DNA of 64,000 bases from assembly GCA_040751755.1 (NCBI GenBank), contig JBFMHC010000035.1, positions 186,001-250,000 of the forward strand, in the 5' to 3' direction. The stretch comes from PFJX01 sp040751755. GTDB taxonomy: Bacteria > Pseudomonadota > Gammaproteobacteria > Burkholderiales > Thiobacillaceae. Positions 42,973 to 53,600 of this stretch are shown here, piece by piece; the stretch's first letter is position 1, and each line of letters starts with the position of its first letter. The notes under the pieces are model-generated. The model was not told the origin of the DNA. It worked only from the letters and a program-made list of their open reading frames with translations, and did no database searches. The position numbers and the translations under genes are program-made.

Positions 42973-43339
42973 ATTTCCGCCCGCGGCCCCGGATGCTGTA
43001 TCCGATGAGGATGAGCAGCCCCACGCCGACGGTGACATAGAAAACCAGCGCCTGGTCCGACAGGCCGAGGAAATTGATCGGCAGGCCGAGCCGGCAGCCC
43101 AGCGGGTAAAGGACGAGCGCGACACACAGGCCGACGAGGGTCGCGAACGAACTGCGTAGATCGCGCCGAATCCGGCTGCGCATCATCTCGTAGGGGAGAT
43201 CCCGGATCTTCTCCTTGGGGACGTTCTTGAAGAGATGGTGCCCGCCGTTCCGCCCCAGCGTGAAATGCACCAGCAGGGCAGGGATGAAAACAACCAGCAG
43301 CAGCGCCAAGATTACCGAGCCCGTACCCCAATCCGCCAT
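42971..43339 (-). CDS. Small membrane protein of unknown function
   Basis: A 122-residue protein with three predicted helices: VILALLLVVFIPALLVHFTLG, SSFATLVGLCVALVLYPLG and ALVFYVTVGVGLLILIGYSI (each split in loops), and a basic C-terminus (RGRGRK). Between helices 1 and 2 is a charged cytoplasmic loop (KNVPKEKIRDLPYEMMRSRIRRDL). I do not recognise it. ATG 43339 (MADWGTGSV) has GGAG 8 bases upstream; a longer ORF to 43834 runs across the upstream promoter region and is rejected. Confidence 0.75.
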   Translation of the reverse strand: MADWGTGSVILALLLVVFIPALLVHFTLGRNGGHHLFKNVPKEKIRDLPYEMMRSRIRRDLRSSFATLVGLCVALVLYPLGCRLGLPINFLGLSDQALVFYVTVGVGLLILIGYSIRGRGRK

Positions 43340-43426
43340 GGCCTGATCTCCTCGAGTGTGGCAATTGCACCCAGCTGATTCACATGGCTTGTCTGCATGG
43401 GCGGCAATAACCATGTGGGAGTGTCG

Positions 43427-43437
43427 GTAAATTTTAC
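43427..43437. promoter_or_regulatory. Palindrome upstream of a sigma-54 promoter, candidate activator site
   Basis: GTAAATTTTAC (43427-43437) is a perfect odd palindrome about 95 bp before the predicted transcription start. That is the usual distance for an enhancer-binding activator. A separate 7-bp inverted repeat CACATGG/CCATGTG lies just upstream (43381-43417). Confidence 0.4.
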
Positions 43438-43499
43438 GTCTTCCGGAGGCGTTGCCCGTGCCGAAGTGTAACGGCTTGATTTCTGGGCGAAAAAAAGTC

Positions 43500-43515
43500 T
43501 GGCACAAGGAATGCT
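43500..43515 (+). promoter_or_regulatory. Sigma-54 (RpoN) promoter of the PEP-CTERM gene
   Basis: TGGCAC-N5-ATGCT at 43500-43515 matches the sigma-54 consensus TGGCAC-N5-TTGCW with GG at -24 and GC at -12 at exact spacing and one mismatch. The start codon is about 30 bp beyond the predicted +1. Fits the known control of PEP-CTERM genes by the PrsK/PrsR-RpoN system. Confidence 0.82.
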
Positions 43516-43556
43516 TGTGTCGGCTAGATGACAATGCTCTGCTAAGGAGAAATTCC

Positions 43557-44222
43557 GTGAACTCAAAATCCGCCCTGCCAGCGGCCTTCTTGTTGGCGCT
43601 GGCAACCAGTCTGTACATTCCCGTTGCGCAAGCCACGCTGATCGTGTCGGGTACCAGCGACAGCGGGCTCGTCGGCGAGCATCTGCAACCCACGCTGACC
43701 GTGTCCAGCGATGAGGCTTCTCCTGACGAGGTGGACCTGGGGCATATCTCGGCTTGGGATTTCAAGCTGGATTGGGGCGCAGCGCCGCTGAGCCTGAATG
43801 TCGCAGGCTCCTCCATGACCATCGGCGGCAACACCTACGCGCTGTCCGATTTGTTCAATCTGCTCGACCCGACCGCTACCGAGGTCCTTGAGACGTCCGG
43901 TGCGGGCTTCTACACCTTTTCCTGGTTTGATAGCGATGTGAGCGGTGCCTTCGACATGACGGGGGGCTTTGCCTTCACGGCCGATTTCGTGGCCTCCACG
44001 CCCGGCACGTATGCCATCACCTTCGGGCCGCAGTCCGTGGCGTCTTCGCTGCTGGATGAGCAGTTCCTGCAGTTTGACTATGCCGAGGTTTCGCAGGGGC
44101 AAGGCGCCATGCAAGTCACCGCCCGTCCCCAGCCGACGCCCGCCCCCGAGCCCGATGTGCTGGCATTGGTGGTGGGTGGTTTTGCCGCGCTGGGGTTTGC
44201 GCGTCGCCGTCGCGGGACTTGA
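43557..44222 (+). CDS. PEP-CTERM sorting-signal protein
   Basis: A 221-residue secreted protein. It has an N-terminal signal peptide (ALPAAFLLALATSLYIPVAQA) and a C-terminal PEP-CTERM signal: PAPEP, then a hydrophobic helix (VLALVVGGFAALGF) and ARRRR. The middle is a beta-rich domain without Cys. Exosortase recognises the PEP motif and cuts or attaches the protein at the surface, usually with exopolysaccharide biosynthesis. No exosortase is in the window. The GTG start at 43557 has AAGGAG 7 bases upstream and lies just after a sigma-54 promoter; the longer ORF from 43452 would cover that promoter. Confidence 0.9.
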   Translation: MNSKSALPAAFLLALATSLYIPVAQATLIVSGTSDSGLVGEHLQPTLTVSSDEASPDEVDLGHISAWDFKLDWGAAPLSLNVAGSSMTIGGNTYALSDLFNLLDPTATEVLETSGAGFYTFSWFDSDVSGAFDMTGGFAFTADFVASTPGTYAITFGPQSVASSLLDEQFLQFDYAEVSQGQGAMQVTARPQPTPAPEPDVLALVVGGFAALGFARRRRGT

Positions 44223-44250
44223 TCGGGATCATTCCTGTAACGGGTTGGGT

Positions 44251-44264
44251 GGTATTTAAATACC
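44251..44264. promoter_or_regulatory. 14-bp perfect palindrome upstream of the giant gene
   Basis: GGTATTTAAATACC is a perfect palindrome flanked by G/C-rich words (GGGTGGTATT...ATACCCC). A related word GGGTAGTATTT is at 44270. It might be a regulator site or the end of the PEP-CTERM transcript; there is no T run after it. Confidence 0.4.
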
Positions 44265-44393
44265 CCATCCGGGTAGTATTTATGCCCTATCCTTGTGGGC
44301 AGAATTTGCGCAAGGCAAGAAAAATAACGAACTGCGGTAACTTTTTCTGCCCTGCTCAATGGGCAGGCGGCCGTAACTGTTTGTAAGGATTGC

Positions 44394-44463
44394 TAAGGCT
44401 ACACCCGTCGCGAGGCGGGGTCGGAAAGCTGCGGGCCTCTGTTAGGAGGCAGCCGGGTTGCCA
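44394..44463 (+). ncRNA. Candidate c-di-GMP-I (GEMM) riboswitch
   Basis: The RNA folds as in the GEMM class. P1 is GGC/GCC (44397-99 with 44460-62). P2 is CCCGTC-GCGA-GGCGGG (44404-44419), a 6-bp stem closed by a GNRA tetraloop. It is followed by CGGAAAGC, and P3 has GCCTC-TGTTAG-GAGGC (44435-44450) and ends in the class hallmark AGCCGGGTTGCC (44451-44462). Deviations from the usual form: T instead of A at the base that stacks between the two ligand guanines, CGG for CGC before AAAGC, and TACA for AAA next to P1. It lies 206 bases before the start codon of the giant gene. Confidence 0.72.
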
Positions 44464-44668
44464 TGACGCTAGAGGGAGTCGTTGTGGCAGTGAGCGTTCT
44501 ATTTCTTGCGGGTGCCCCGTTCGGGGTATCGCGCAAACCGCGTCGATGGTCCGTCCCCGCAATGGGGATGGGGCGGCGCGCCCCTGGCCATTCGTATTCC
44601 CGTGTTTCTCCCAATCCATCCGTTTTCGTGAATTCCGCTGTGCCTGCGCGCGCAGAAAGGGTCCTGCC

Positions 44669-47600
44669 ATGATCTCCATGCCCAGTTTCTTTGCCGGTAA
44701 GAAAGTCAATCCCGCCGTCCTGCAGGCAGCGCTTTCCCGGTTCTTCATGCGCAAGGCCCCGGCACGGAATCTGGAGCGCCCGCCGCAGCGGCGCAAGATC
44801 CTGTTCGAGAGCCTGGAACCCAGATTGCTGATGTCCGCCGACTTCAATCCGGTGGCGCCCATGGGGACCTTGATCCATCAGTCCAGCCAGGCGGGGAATC
44901 TGGCGACGGCGGATGCCGCGGTGTCCTACACCCTGGCCCTGGACGCGGGGCAGAAGATTTCCGTGGTGTTCGATACCGCGGATCTGGATCTCAGGGGCTC
45001 GGTCGAGTTGTACGACACCGATGGCACGACCCTTCTGGCCTCCGCCGAGGCCGGCAATGCGGGTGAGATGGCGTTGCTGGACTCCGTCGTCGCGGCGAAT
45101 GCGGGTGATTACCGGCTGGATGTGCGCAACCTGAACGTGGCGGGCGATGGCGGCGACTTCACGGCGGAGATCTTCCTCAATGCCGCGGTGGAAGGCGAGG
45201 CCGTGGGAGGCACGGGCAACAATGACCTTGCCCATGCCCAGGATCTGGCGGCCTCGGAAATTGCCTTGTCGGGCGGTGGCCTGCGCTATGCGGCCGTGGG
45301 CAATGTTCAGGTCGGCGAGGCGGACTACTACGCATTGAACCTCGCCCTGGACGAGACGCTCAGCATCGGCCTGGCCGCCATGCAGGCAGGTACCGGCAAT
45401 GCCCTGCACCTTGAACTGCGCGATGCGGCGGATGCGCTCATCGCGATCGGCGATGCCACGCCGAGCAATTTCGATCAGTTGATCCTCAATTTCAAGGCCC
45501 CGGCGGCCGGCGCCTATTACCTCCGCGTCAGCGGCGGTGGCGGAGAGGATTACACGCTGGTGGCGGTGAAGAGCGCCCTGCTCGAGGCGGAGTCCAACAG
45601 CCAGCCGGCACAGGCACAGGATATCGGCACCATGACGGAGGTGCTTGGCGGCGTGGGCGGCTCCGGCGTCGCGGGCTCCTTGAATGTGGCCGTGGTCAGC
45701 ACGGGGTCCGGTGGCGGCTACGATGCCGGATTGTTGGCGATCGTCAGTCAACTCAACGACGACACCTGGTTCGACTTCAACGCCACCCTGGTGGCGCCCA
45801 CGGGCGTGGACACGCTTGCCGAGTTGTCCGCATACGATGCCGTGGTGATCGGCGGGTCGGGCAACTTCAGCAACCAGTTCGCCACGTTCGCGCCGGTCCT
45901 GCGTGCCTACGTGGAGGGCGGTGGCGGCCTGGTCACCACCGGCTGGGGCGTCTATGCCTCGGGCGGGCTGAGCGGACAGACCGATATCGACTTCGACGCG
46001 GTGGTGCCGGTCAGCACCGCGGGCTACTCGTATTTTGGCTCCGGCACGGTGACTCCCACCGGCACCCATGCAATCGTCGCGGGGGTAAGCGCCTTTTCGA
46101 CCGGGGTCTATATCGAATTCCCGTCCTCCGGCAAGGACACGGATGCCTCGGCTCTGGCCATGGTGGGGTCGACGACGGTGGCGGCGGTGAAGGATCTCGG
46201 CCTGGGCCATTCCGCCTACCTGGGGCCGATCTATTCTGGCTCCGACGGGTACAACACCAGTGACCTGCGCACTGGCGCTGCCGACCGCCTGCTGGAACAG
46301 GCCGTGGCCTGGGTCGCGAATGGCGGCGTGGACACGGTCGACAACTACCTGGTGTCCGCGAACGAGGGCGATGCGCTGGTCATCGGCACGACCACGTACG
46401 CGGATGGCGTCAACGAGCCGGACAACAACCTCGATCCGCTGATTGAACTGTTCAATCCGGCGGGCACCTTGGTGGCGTCCAACGACAACGGCGCGAGCGA
46501 TGGCCGCAATGCCCTGTTGAACTACACGGTGCAGGCCGGCGAGGCTGGGCAGTTCCGCATCCGCATATCCGCGGTCAGCGGCGGTGGCGATTATTCCCTG
46601 GATATCCAGGGCGCCACGGGGGACATGAGCTCGCCATTGGCGGTGCTGGCCAATTCGCTGGCCGATGGGGTGGCCATGACGGCGTCGCCCGGCAGCATCG
46701 ATTTCACCTTTTCCGAGGCCATCGACCTCGGCAGCGTGCAGGCCGGCGATCTGGTCATCGACGGGCCGAACGGCCCGGCGCCGGCGAACGCCGTGCAGGT
46801 GGTCGACGACCACACCCTGCGTTTCGATTTTTCCGGGCTGGCCGGCGCGGACGGCCATTACACCCTCACGCTGTCCGGCATCAGCGATCTGCAGGGCGAG
46901 GCGCTGTCCGCGGCCCATGTGCAGGGGTTCGTCGTCGACAGCACCGGGCCGTCCATCGTCGACGTGAGCCCGGCGTTCAGTGCGGAACCGGGTGATGTGG
47001 TGATCGCGTTCACCCTGGACGAGGGGCTGGACACCGGCTGGCTCAGCACCAGCGCCATCGAGCTGCGCGAGCAGCTGTCCGGGCAGTATTTCTATGCCTA
47101 CGACGTCTACTACGACGCCGATCTGAGGCGTGCCAGCTTTGCCTTCCAGGGCCTGCCGGAAGGCAACTACGACGTCTCCCTCTTGAGCTATTACATCCGC
47201 GATGCCCTGGGCAACACGCTCAACAACGGCAGCGATCATCTCGGCAATCTGATCATCGATAACGCCCTTGGCCTGGCCTACCCGACGCCGTTGGCGGCGA
47301 AGTCGCCTGTCGGTTCCCTGATCTACGACCCCGATGCCAGCGGTGCCTTCTCCGCCACCGGGGATGTGGACGATTACTCCCTCGAACTGGACGCCGGCCA
47401 GACCCTGTCCGTCGGCATGCTGCCTGTCGACAACACCTACATGGGCCGTATCGAGGTGTTCGATCCCCTGATGAACTCCCTCGGGGCGTATGAGGGCGGA
47501 TATGGCGACTGGGCCGTGCTCAACACCCTGCCGGCGAACGAGGCCGGCACCTACCTGATTCGCGTCTCGAGCCTGGATGGGGCTGGGCGCTACACCCTCA

Positions 47601-50600
47601 AGGTGCTGCTCAATGCCGCCGCCGAGGAGGAGATGTTCGGCTGGTCCGGCAACGACGGCCTGGCCAGTGCCCAGAGTCTGGACGCGTCGGTGATCCCCCT
47701 GGATGGCGGCTCCAGCCGGGCTGCCGTCAGCGGCACCCTCGAGGGGGCGAGTTTCAGCATCGCGCAGCCCATGCTGCTGGGTACCCTGGGGCGTGGCGGC
47801 ACGCTGGCCACCCTGGTGGAACTCGACCCGGGCAGCGGCGCCGTCATCCGCACCATCGGCGCGGTCGGGTATTCCATCAACGGCCTGGAATACGATGCGA
47901 CGCGCGGCATCCTCTACGGCACGGTCTCCGACAGCGACCCTGACAGCAGCGCCCGTGGCGGCCTGGTGCGGATCGATCTCGACACCGGCGCGGGCACCTT
48001 CATCGGCAATGCCGGTGTCGGGACGCTGGTGAACGTGACCAGCGATTCCGCCGGCAACCTCTTCGCCTGGGCCCAGAGCAGCAATGACCTGGTCCAACTG
48101 GACCCGGACACCGGCGCGGGCGTCGTCATCGGCGATTCTGGCCTCAGCACCTATACCCATGGGCTCGCCTTCGATGCCAACGACAACCTCTACTTCGTCA
48201 ACGGCGGGGGGGGAGTTCTATCTGGTCGATCGCGTGACCGGGGCCGCGACGTATCAGTTCGACCTGGACCAGACCGCCCACCACGGTGATTTCGACCCGG
48301 CCAGCGGCTATTTCTTCGGGGTCGGGAACACCAATTCCACCACCCCCCTGGTGATCATCGATGTCGCCAACCGGGCGGTGGTCAATTCGTTCGAGACCGG
48401 CGAGCAGCTGCACGCCCTGACCTTCACCGCGGGGACCGGCGATCTGGTGCCCGGCCAGGACTGGTACAGCATCACGCTGCAGGCCGGCGAGCTCGCCAGC
48501 TTCGTGCTGGGCGGTGCCAGCGGTACCGGCAAGGTGCTCGACCTGTATGACGCGCTGGGGGTCCACCTGGCCACGGGGAGCGCCGATGCCGTAAATACCG
48601 AGCTGGCCATCCGCGACTTCCTGGCACCCAACTACGGCACCTATTACGTCAAGGTGAGCGGCCTGAGCCAGGGCGACTACAACCTGCTGGTCACCAAGGG
48701 TGCCGCATTCGAACGCGAGGACAACGACCTTGCCGCGCAGGACATCACGCCCAGTGGCGCGGTGCTCGGCTATCAGGATGGCGGTGTCGACCTCTACCGC
48801 TTCGAGGCCAACGCAGGCGATCTGGTCACCCTTTCCACCCTCACGCCCGGCGATGGCGCCGGCGAGCCGGTCAATAGCCTTGATCCGGCCATCACCCTGT
48901 ACGGGCCGGATGGCAGCCCCGTGGGCAGCGATCAGGACAGTGCAGACGGCCGCAACGCGAGCCTGGGCTTCCTCGTCGGCGAGACCGGCACCTATACCGT
49001 GGCGGTGACGGCCCAGTCCGGTGCGGGGGAATACCGCCTGCGCATCGAGAATGCCTCAGGCGCGCAGCTTCCCTTCCAGGTGGTGGCCAGCCAGCCAGCG
49101 GACAATAGCCTGTTGTTGGCCTTCCCCAACACCTATCGCGTCACCCTCTCGGAACAGGTTCTGCTCAGCAGCGTCGAGGCCTCGGACCTTACCGTGAACG
49201 GCGTCGCCGCCGAGAGCGTCACGGTGATCGACGGCAACACCCTGGAGTTCGGCATCGGCAACACCTTCGCCAACGCGGCGGAATACCAGGTGGCCATTGC
49301 CGCCGCAGCGATGACCAGCCTGTCCGGCCAGTCCATCGCCGGCTACAACGCCCTGATCGACATGGATGCGGACACCCAGCCCTATCCCGTGCCGCTCGCC
49401 GCGATCCAGCCCACCGGCTCGCTGATCTACGACCCGGCGCCCACCGGGCTGTTCCACGCCGCCGGGGACGCGGACGACTACACGCTGGAGATCGAGGCCG
49501 GACAGGTGCTGACGGTCATCCTGCACACGAAGCCTTCCGTGCGGGGCGGCGTGATCGTGATCGGTCCGGACGGCGTGACGCAACTGGGCACCGGGGAGGC
49601 CTCCGGCCTCGGCGAGGATGCCCTGGCGCAAAGCATCGCGATCCAGACCAGCGGCGTCTATACCATCCGGGCGCTGGCCGTCGAAGGCGCGGGCGAATAC
49701 CAGGTGCAGGCGCTGCTCAACGCCGCCGCGGAGGCGGAGCCCACGCCCGACTCGGGCCTGAACGACTCCCTGGCGGATGCCCAGGACATCAATGCCAGTT
49801 TCATCAGTCTCGGCAGCACTGCCGAGCGTGGCGCGGTCAGGGGCAACCTGGCCGCTGCGGACGAGGATTGGTTCGCCTTTGCGCTGCAGCCTGGCGACAT
49901 CAGCAGCATGGCGCTGTCGCGCGACGACACCCAGTCATCGCGCCTCGCCCTCGAACTCTACAACGCGTCGGGCAGCCTGATCGCCGCGGGGGCCAGCGAT
50001 TCGCTCGCGCTGGACGCCTACATCAAGGATTTCGTCTCGGCCGCGGGGGGGACCTACTACCTGCGGGTTTCCGGCGGCGTGGGTGGCTACAGCGTGGTGG
50101 TCACGCGGAATATCGACTTCGACATGGCGCTTGCCGACAGCCAGGACATCTCGCAGACCAATCGCGTCCTGGGCTTCGTGGGGGGTGCCGTGGGCGGCGG
50201 TGCCGGTACCGGCACCAGCGGCAGCACCAGCCTCAGCGTCAACCTATACGATGCCAGCGGCTATCTGTGGGACATCCAGCGCGACGGCGATATCAGCAAC
50301 GGCATCTATGACGCCTATGACGGTGGCATGGTGCACACCGGCTTCCCTTCCTACTCCTCGGCATTGACCGAGGAGGGGGGCGCGAGATCGTCATCGGCAC
50401 GGCGACCATCGGCAGTGTGGAGGTCACGCGCAAGATCTATGTGCCCGCCGACCAGAGTTACGCGCGCTTCCTGGAGATCGTCCACAACCCGGGGAACGGC
50501 GCGGTCAACTATACGGTGCCCATCTACACCAACCTGGGCTCGGATGGTTACGAGCCCTATGTCATGACCTCCAGCGGCGACAGTTTCGCCAACACGGCCG

Positions 50601-53600
50601 ACAACTGGCTGGTCACCGACGACACGCCCGCGGGGGGCAGCAGCGGCACCGCCGGCTCGCCCACCAGCGACCCGGTGATCACGCACGTGGTGGCGGGTGA
50701 CGGCGCCCAGCTGCGGCCGGCCTCGTTCACGAAGAGTTCTGGCGCGGTCAATTACAGCTACAACCTGAGCCTGGCGCCGGGCGAGACCAAGATCGTCATG
50801 CACTTCGCCGGCCAGGCCGGCGACCAGGCGACCGCCGTCAGCCGCGCGCAGCAGCTTGCCAACCTCGAGCTCGATGCCCTGTACGGCATGAGCGGGGCGG
50901 AGCGCGCGCAGGTGGTCAACTTCGTCGTCGCCGCCCTCGACAGCTATTCCTTTGTCGCCAATCTCGGCGACAACCTCGTGATCGAAACCAGCACGCCGGG
51001 CGATGGTGCCGGGGAGCCCGGCAACACCCTGGACCTTGGCATCATCCTGTATGGGCCGGACGGCAACCAGGTCGACCCCGCCAGTTACACGGAAACCTCG
51101 CCCGACGGCCGCAACGTCCGGATCGAATACAGCGCCGCCCTCGGCGGTTTCTACCGCGTCGAAGTGGTGGCCGAGAACCAGACCAGTGGCGCCTATGTGC
51201 TCAATGTGTCCGGCAGCACCGCCAACCTGGACCAGACCCCTCCGGTGGTGACGAGCAGCAGCCTGAACGAGGGCGACATCGTCCCGCCCGGTGACCTCGT
51301 CTACACCGCCACCTTCAGCGAGGAACTCGCGGTTGCCGGCCTGGAGATCGGCGATGTGGTGTTGACCAACGCCGAGACGGGCGTGATCGCACCGGCATCG
51401 CTCGCCTACGATCCGGTCAGCAGCACGCTGACCGTGCATTTCAGCGGCCTTGCCGAGGGCAACTACAGCCTTGGCCTGCAGGCCAATGCGGAGGCCTTCC
51501 GCGACACCCAGGGCAACCTGCTGGACGGCAATGGCGATGGCTTCGGCGGCGACGCCTACGTGGTGAACTTCAAGGTGGATGCGGTCGGCGCGACGACGAT
51601 GACGCCGCTGCAAGCGGTCGAACCGATGGGCTCCCTGATCTTCGACCCGCCCGTTGCCGGCCACCTGTTCGGCAATGCCGACAGCGACGACTACACCATC
51701 GCCCTGGATGCCGGCCAGAAGGCCAGCGTGCGTGTCAGCCCCGCTGCCCCGGATTTGCAGATTCAGGTGCAATTGCTCGCCAGCGACGGCAGCACCGTGC
51801 TCGGCACCGCCAGTGCCGGCGCCGGTGCCACCGTGCTCCTGCAGAACGTCGCCATCGCCAGCGAAGGCACCTACACCGTGCGCGTCACCAGCCTCGACGG
51901 CGCGGGCTCCTATGCCACCCAGGTGGTGCTCAACGCGCAACTCGAAAACGAGGCCTGGAGCAGTTCCAGCAACAGCAGCCAGGCCGACGCCGAGGGGCTG
52001 GACGGTTCCACCATCGCGCTGGCCGGCGCCGCCGATCGTCTGGCCGTGGTTGGCGATCTCTCCGGCGGCAACGACTGGTACAGCTTCACCCTGTCCGCCG
52101 GACAGTCCGCCAGCCTGGCGGTGTCGGGCACCGATGCCGGGCAAAATGGCGACCTCATGCTCCGCCTGTATGACTCGGCCGGCACGATGGTGGCCCAGGG
52201 CCTTGCCGACGCAGGCAACGTCGCCCAGTCCATCGACGGCTTCGTGGCCGCGTCTACGGGGGTCTATTACGTCCGTCTCTCCTCCGTCAGCACGCTGCCG
52301 TACAGCCTGGTGGTGACGCGTTCCGCCCAGTTCGGCCTGGAAACCAACGCGGTGCAGGACATCTCGACCACCGGTCAGGTGCTCGGTGCCCTGGGCGGCA
52401 ACGGCTATGGCGCAGGGGGCGGCCTGATCCGCGTCGCCGTCCTGCAGGGCAGCTATAACGGCTCGGTCGACAACTGGCTCAACGACAGCAGCCGCTACAC
52501 CTTCAACGCAACCCTGGTGGCCGCCGCCGGTCTCGATTCGGTCGCGGAACTTAACAACTACGACGTCGTGGTGATCGGTGACCAAGGCACCCATACCGCC
52601 CTGGCCACCGTTGCCCCGGCCCTGCGCCAGTGGGTCGAGGCCGGTGGCGGCGTGGTGGGCGCCGGCTGGCTGACCTATGCCGCCGGCTCCGCCACCGGTA
52701 CGCCGGTGACGGATATCGACACCATCATCCCGATCGACACCTCCAGCTATTACCAGTACCAGTACAACCCGCTCATCGACATCACGGATACCACCCATCC
52801 GGTGACCGTCGGCGTGGCGGACTTCTACCCCGGCACCTATGTCAATGACACCGCGCTTGCGGATGCCTGGGGAACGGTCCTTGCGTCGGCCAATGGCCGA
52901 CCCAGCGTCGTGGTCGGGCAGGCCGGCAATGGCCGCAGCGTCTATCTCAGCCCGATCTACAACGACTCGCCCGCCTCCTTGGGTAGCGGCAGCGCCGACC
53001 TCCTGCTGGAGCAGGCCGTGGCCTGGGCCGCGGGCGACCGTTCCGACGCCTACAGCTTCCAGGCGACCGCAGGCGAGACGCTCGACATCCGCACCTACAC
53101 CCCGGGCGACGGTGCCGGGGAACCGGGCAACACCCTGGATGCCGTGCTGGAGCTCTATGACCCGGCCGGCAACCTGGTCGCCAGCGACGACAACGGCGCG
53201 GCCGACGGCCGCAATGCCCGCATCCTGTACAGCGTGGCCAGCACCGGCCGCTACGAGGTCCGCGTGATCAGCGGCGGGGTCAATGACCAGGCGGCAAATG
53301 GCAACTACATCCTGCAAGTGAACGGCGCCACCCTCGAGGCCGGCCCCGGCCCGCTGGTCGTCGCCACCTCGCCGGCGGAGGGCACGAATTTCATCACGCC
53401 GCCGACGGAAATCACCCTGACCTTCTCGGAGGCCCTGCTGGCCACCTCGGTGCAGGCCGCCGACCTGGTGCTGGACAACGGCGCAAGCGCCACCGGCGTG
53501 ACCTTCGTCGATGGCCGCACGCTCCGCTTCACGCTGGATATCACCAATACCGAGGGTACGTTCAACTACACCCTGGCGGCCGGCGCGGTGAGCGACCTGC

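Larger units (their letters stand above)
44223..44668. other. Long leader region of the giant gene
   Basis: This 446-bp gap has no convincing gene. It holds a perfect 14-bp palindrome (44251-44264), a weak sigma-54-like GGGCAG-N5-GCGCA (44297-44312), a 6-bp hairpin CTGCCC/GGGCAG (44347-44367), the GEMM-type RNA (44394-44463), and about 205 bases after it. The last part has two small GC stems (GCCCC-GTT-CGGGG near 44515; GTCCCC-GCAAT-GGGGAT near 44553) that could be an expression platform. The mRNA leader is probably long. Confidence 0.6.

Noticed and set aside
43340..43834. N-terminal extension of the small membrane protein on the minus strand
   Set aside because: Runs across the promoter and start of the PEP-CTERM gene; ATG 43339 has a good ribosome site and starts directly before the first helix.
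44390..44668. Upstream extension of the giant gene
   Set aside because: Would cover the riboswitch; the sequence there has no signal or domain, and ATG 44669 has a ribosome site and directly precedes the LEPR-XLL region.
48206..50380. Programmed frameshifting in the giant gene
   Set aside because: No heptamer slip site plus downstream structure is evident, the two shifts have opposite sign, and the other broken genes in the window show the same G-run pattern.
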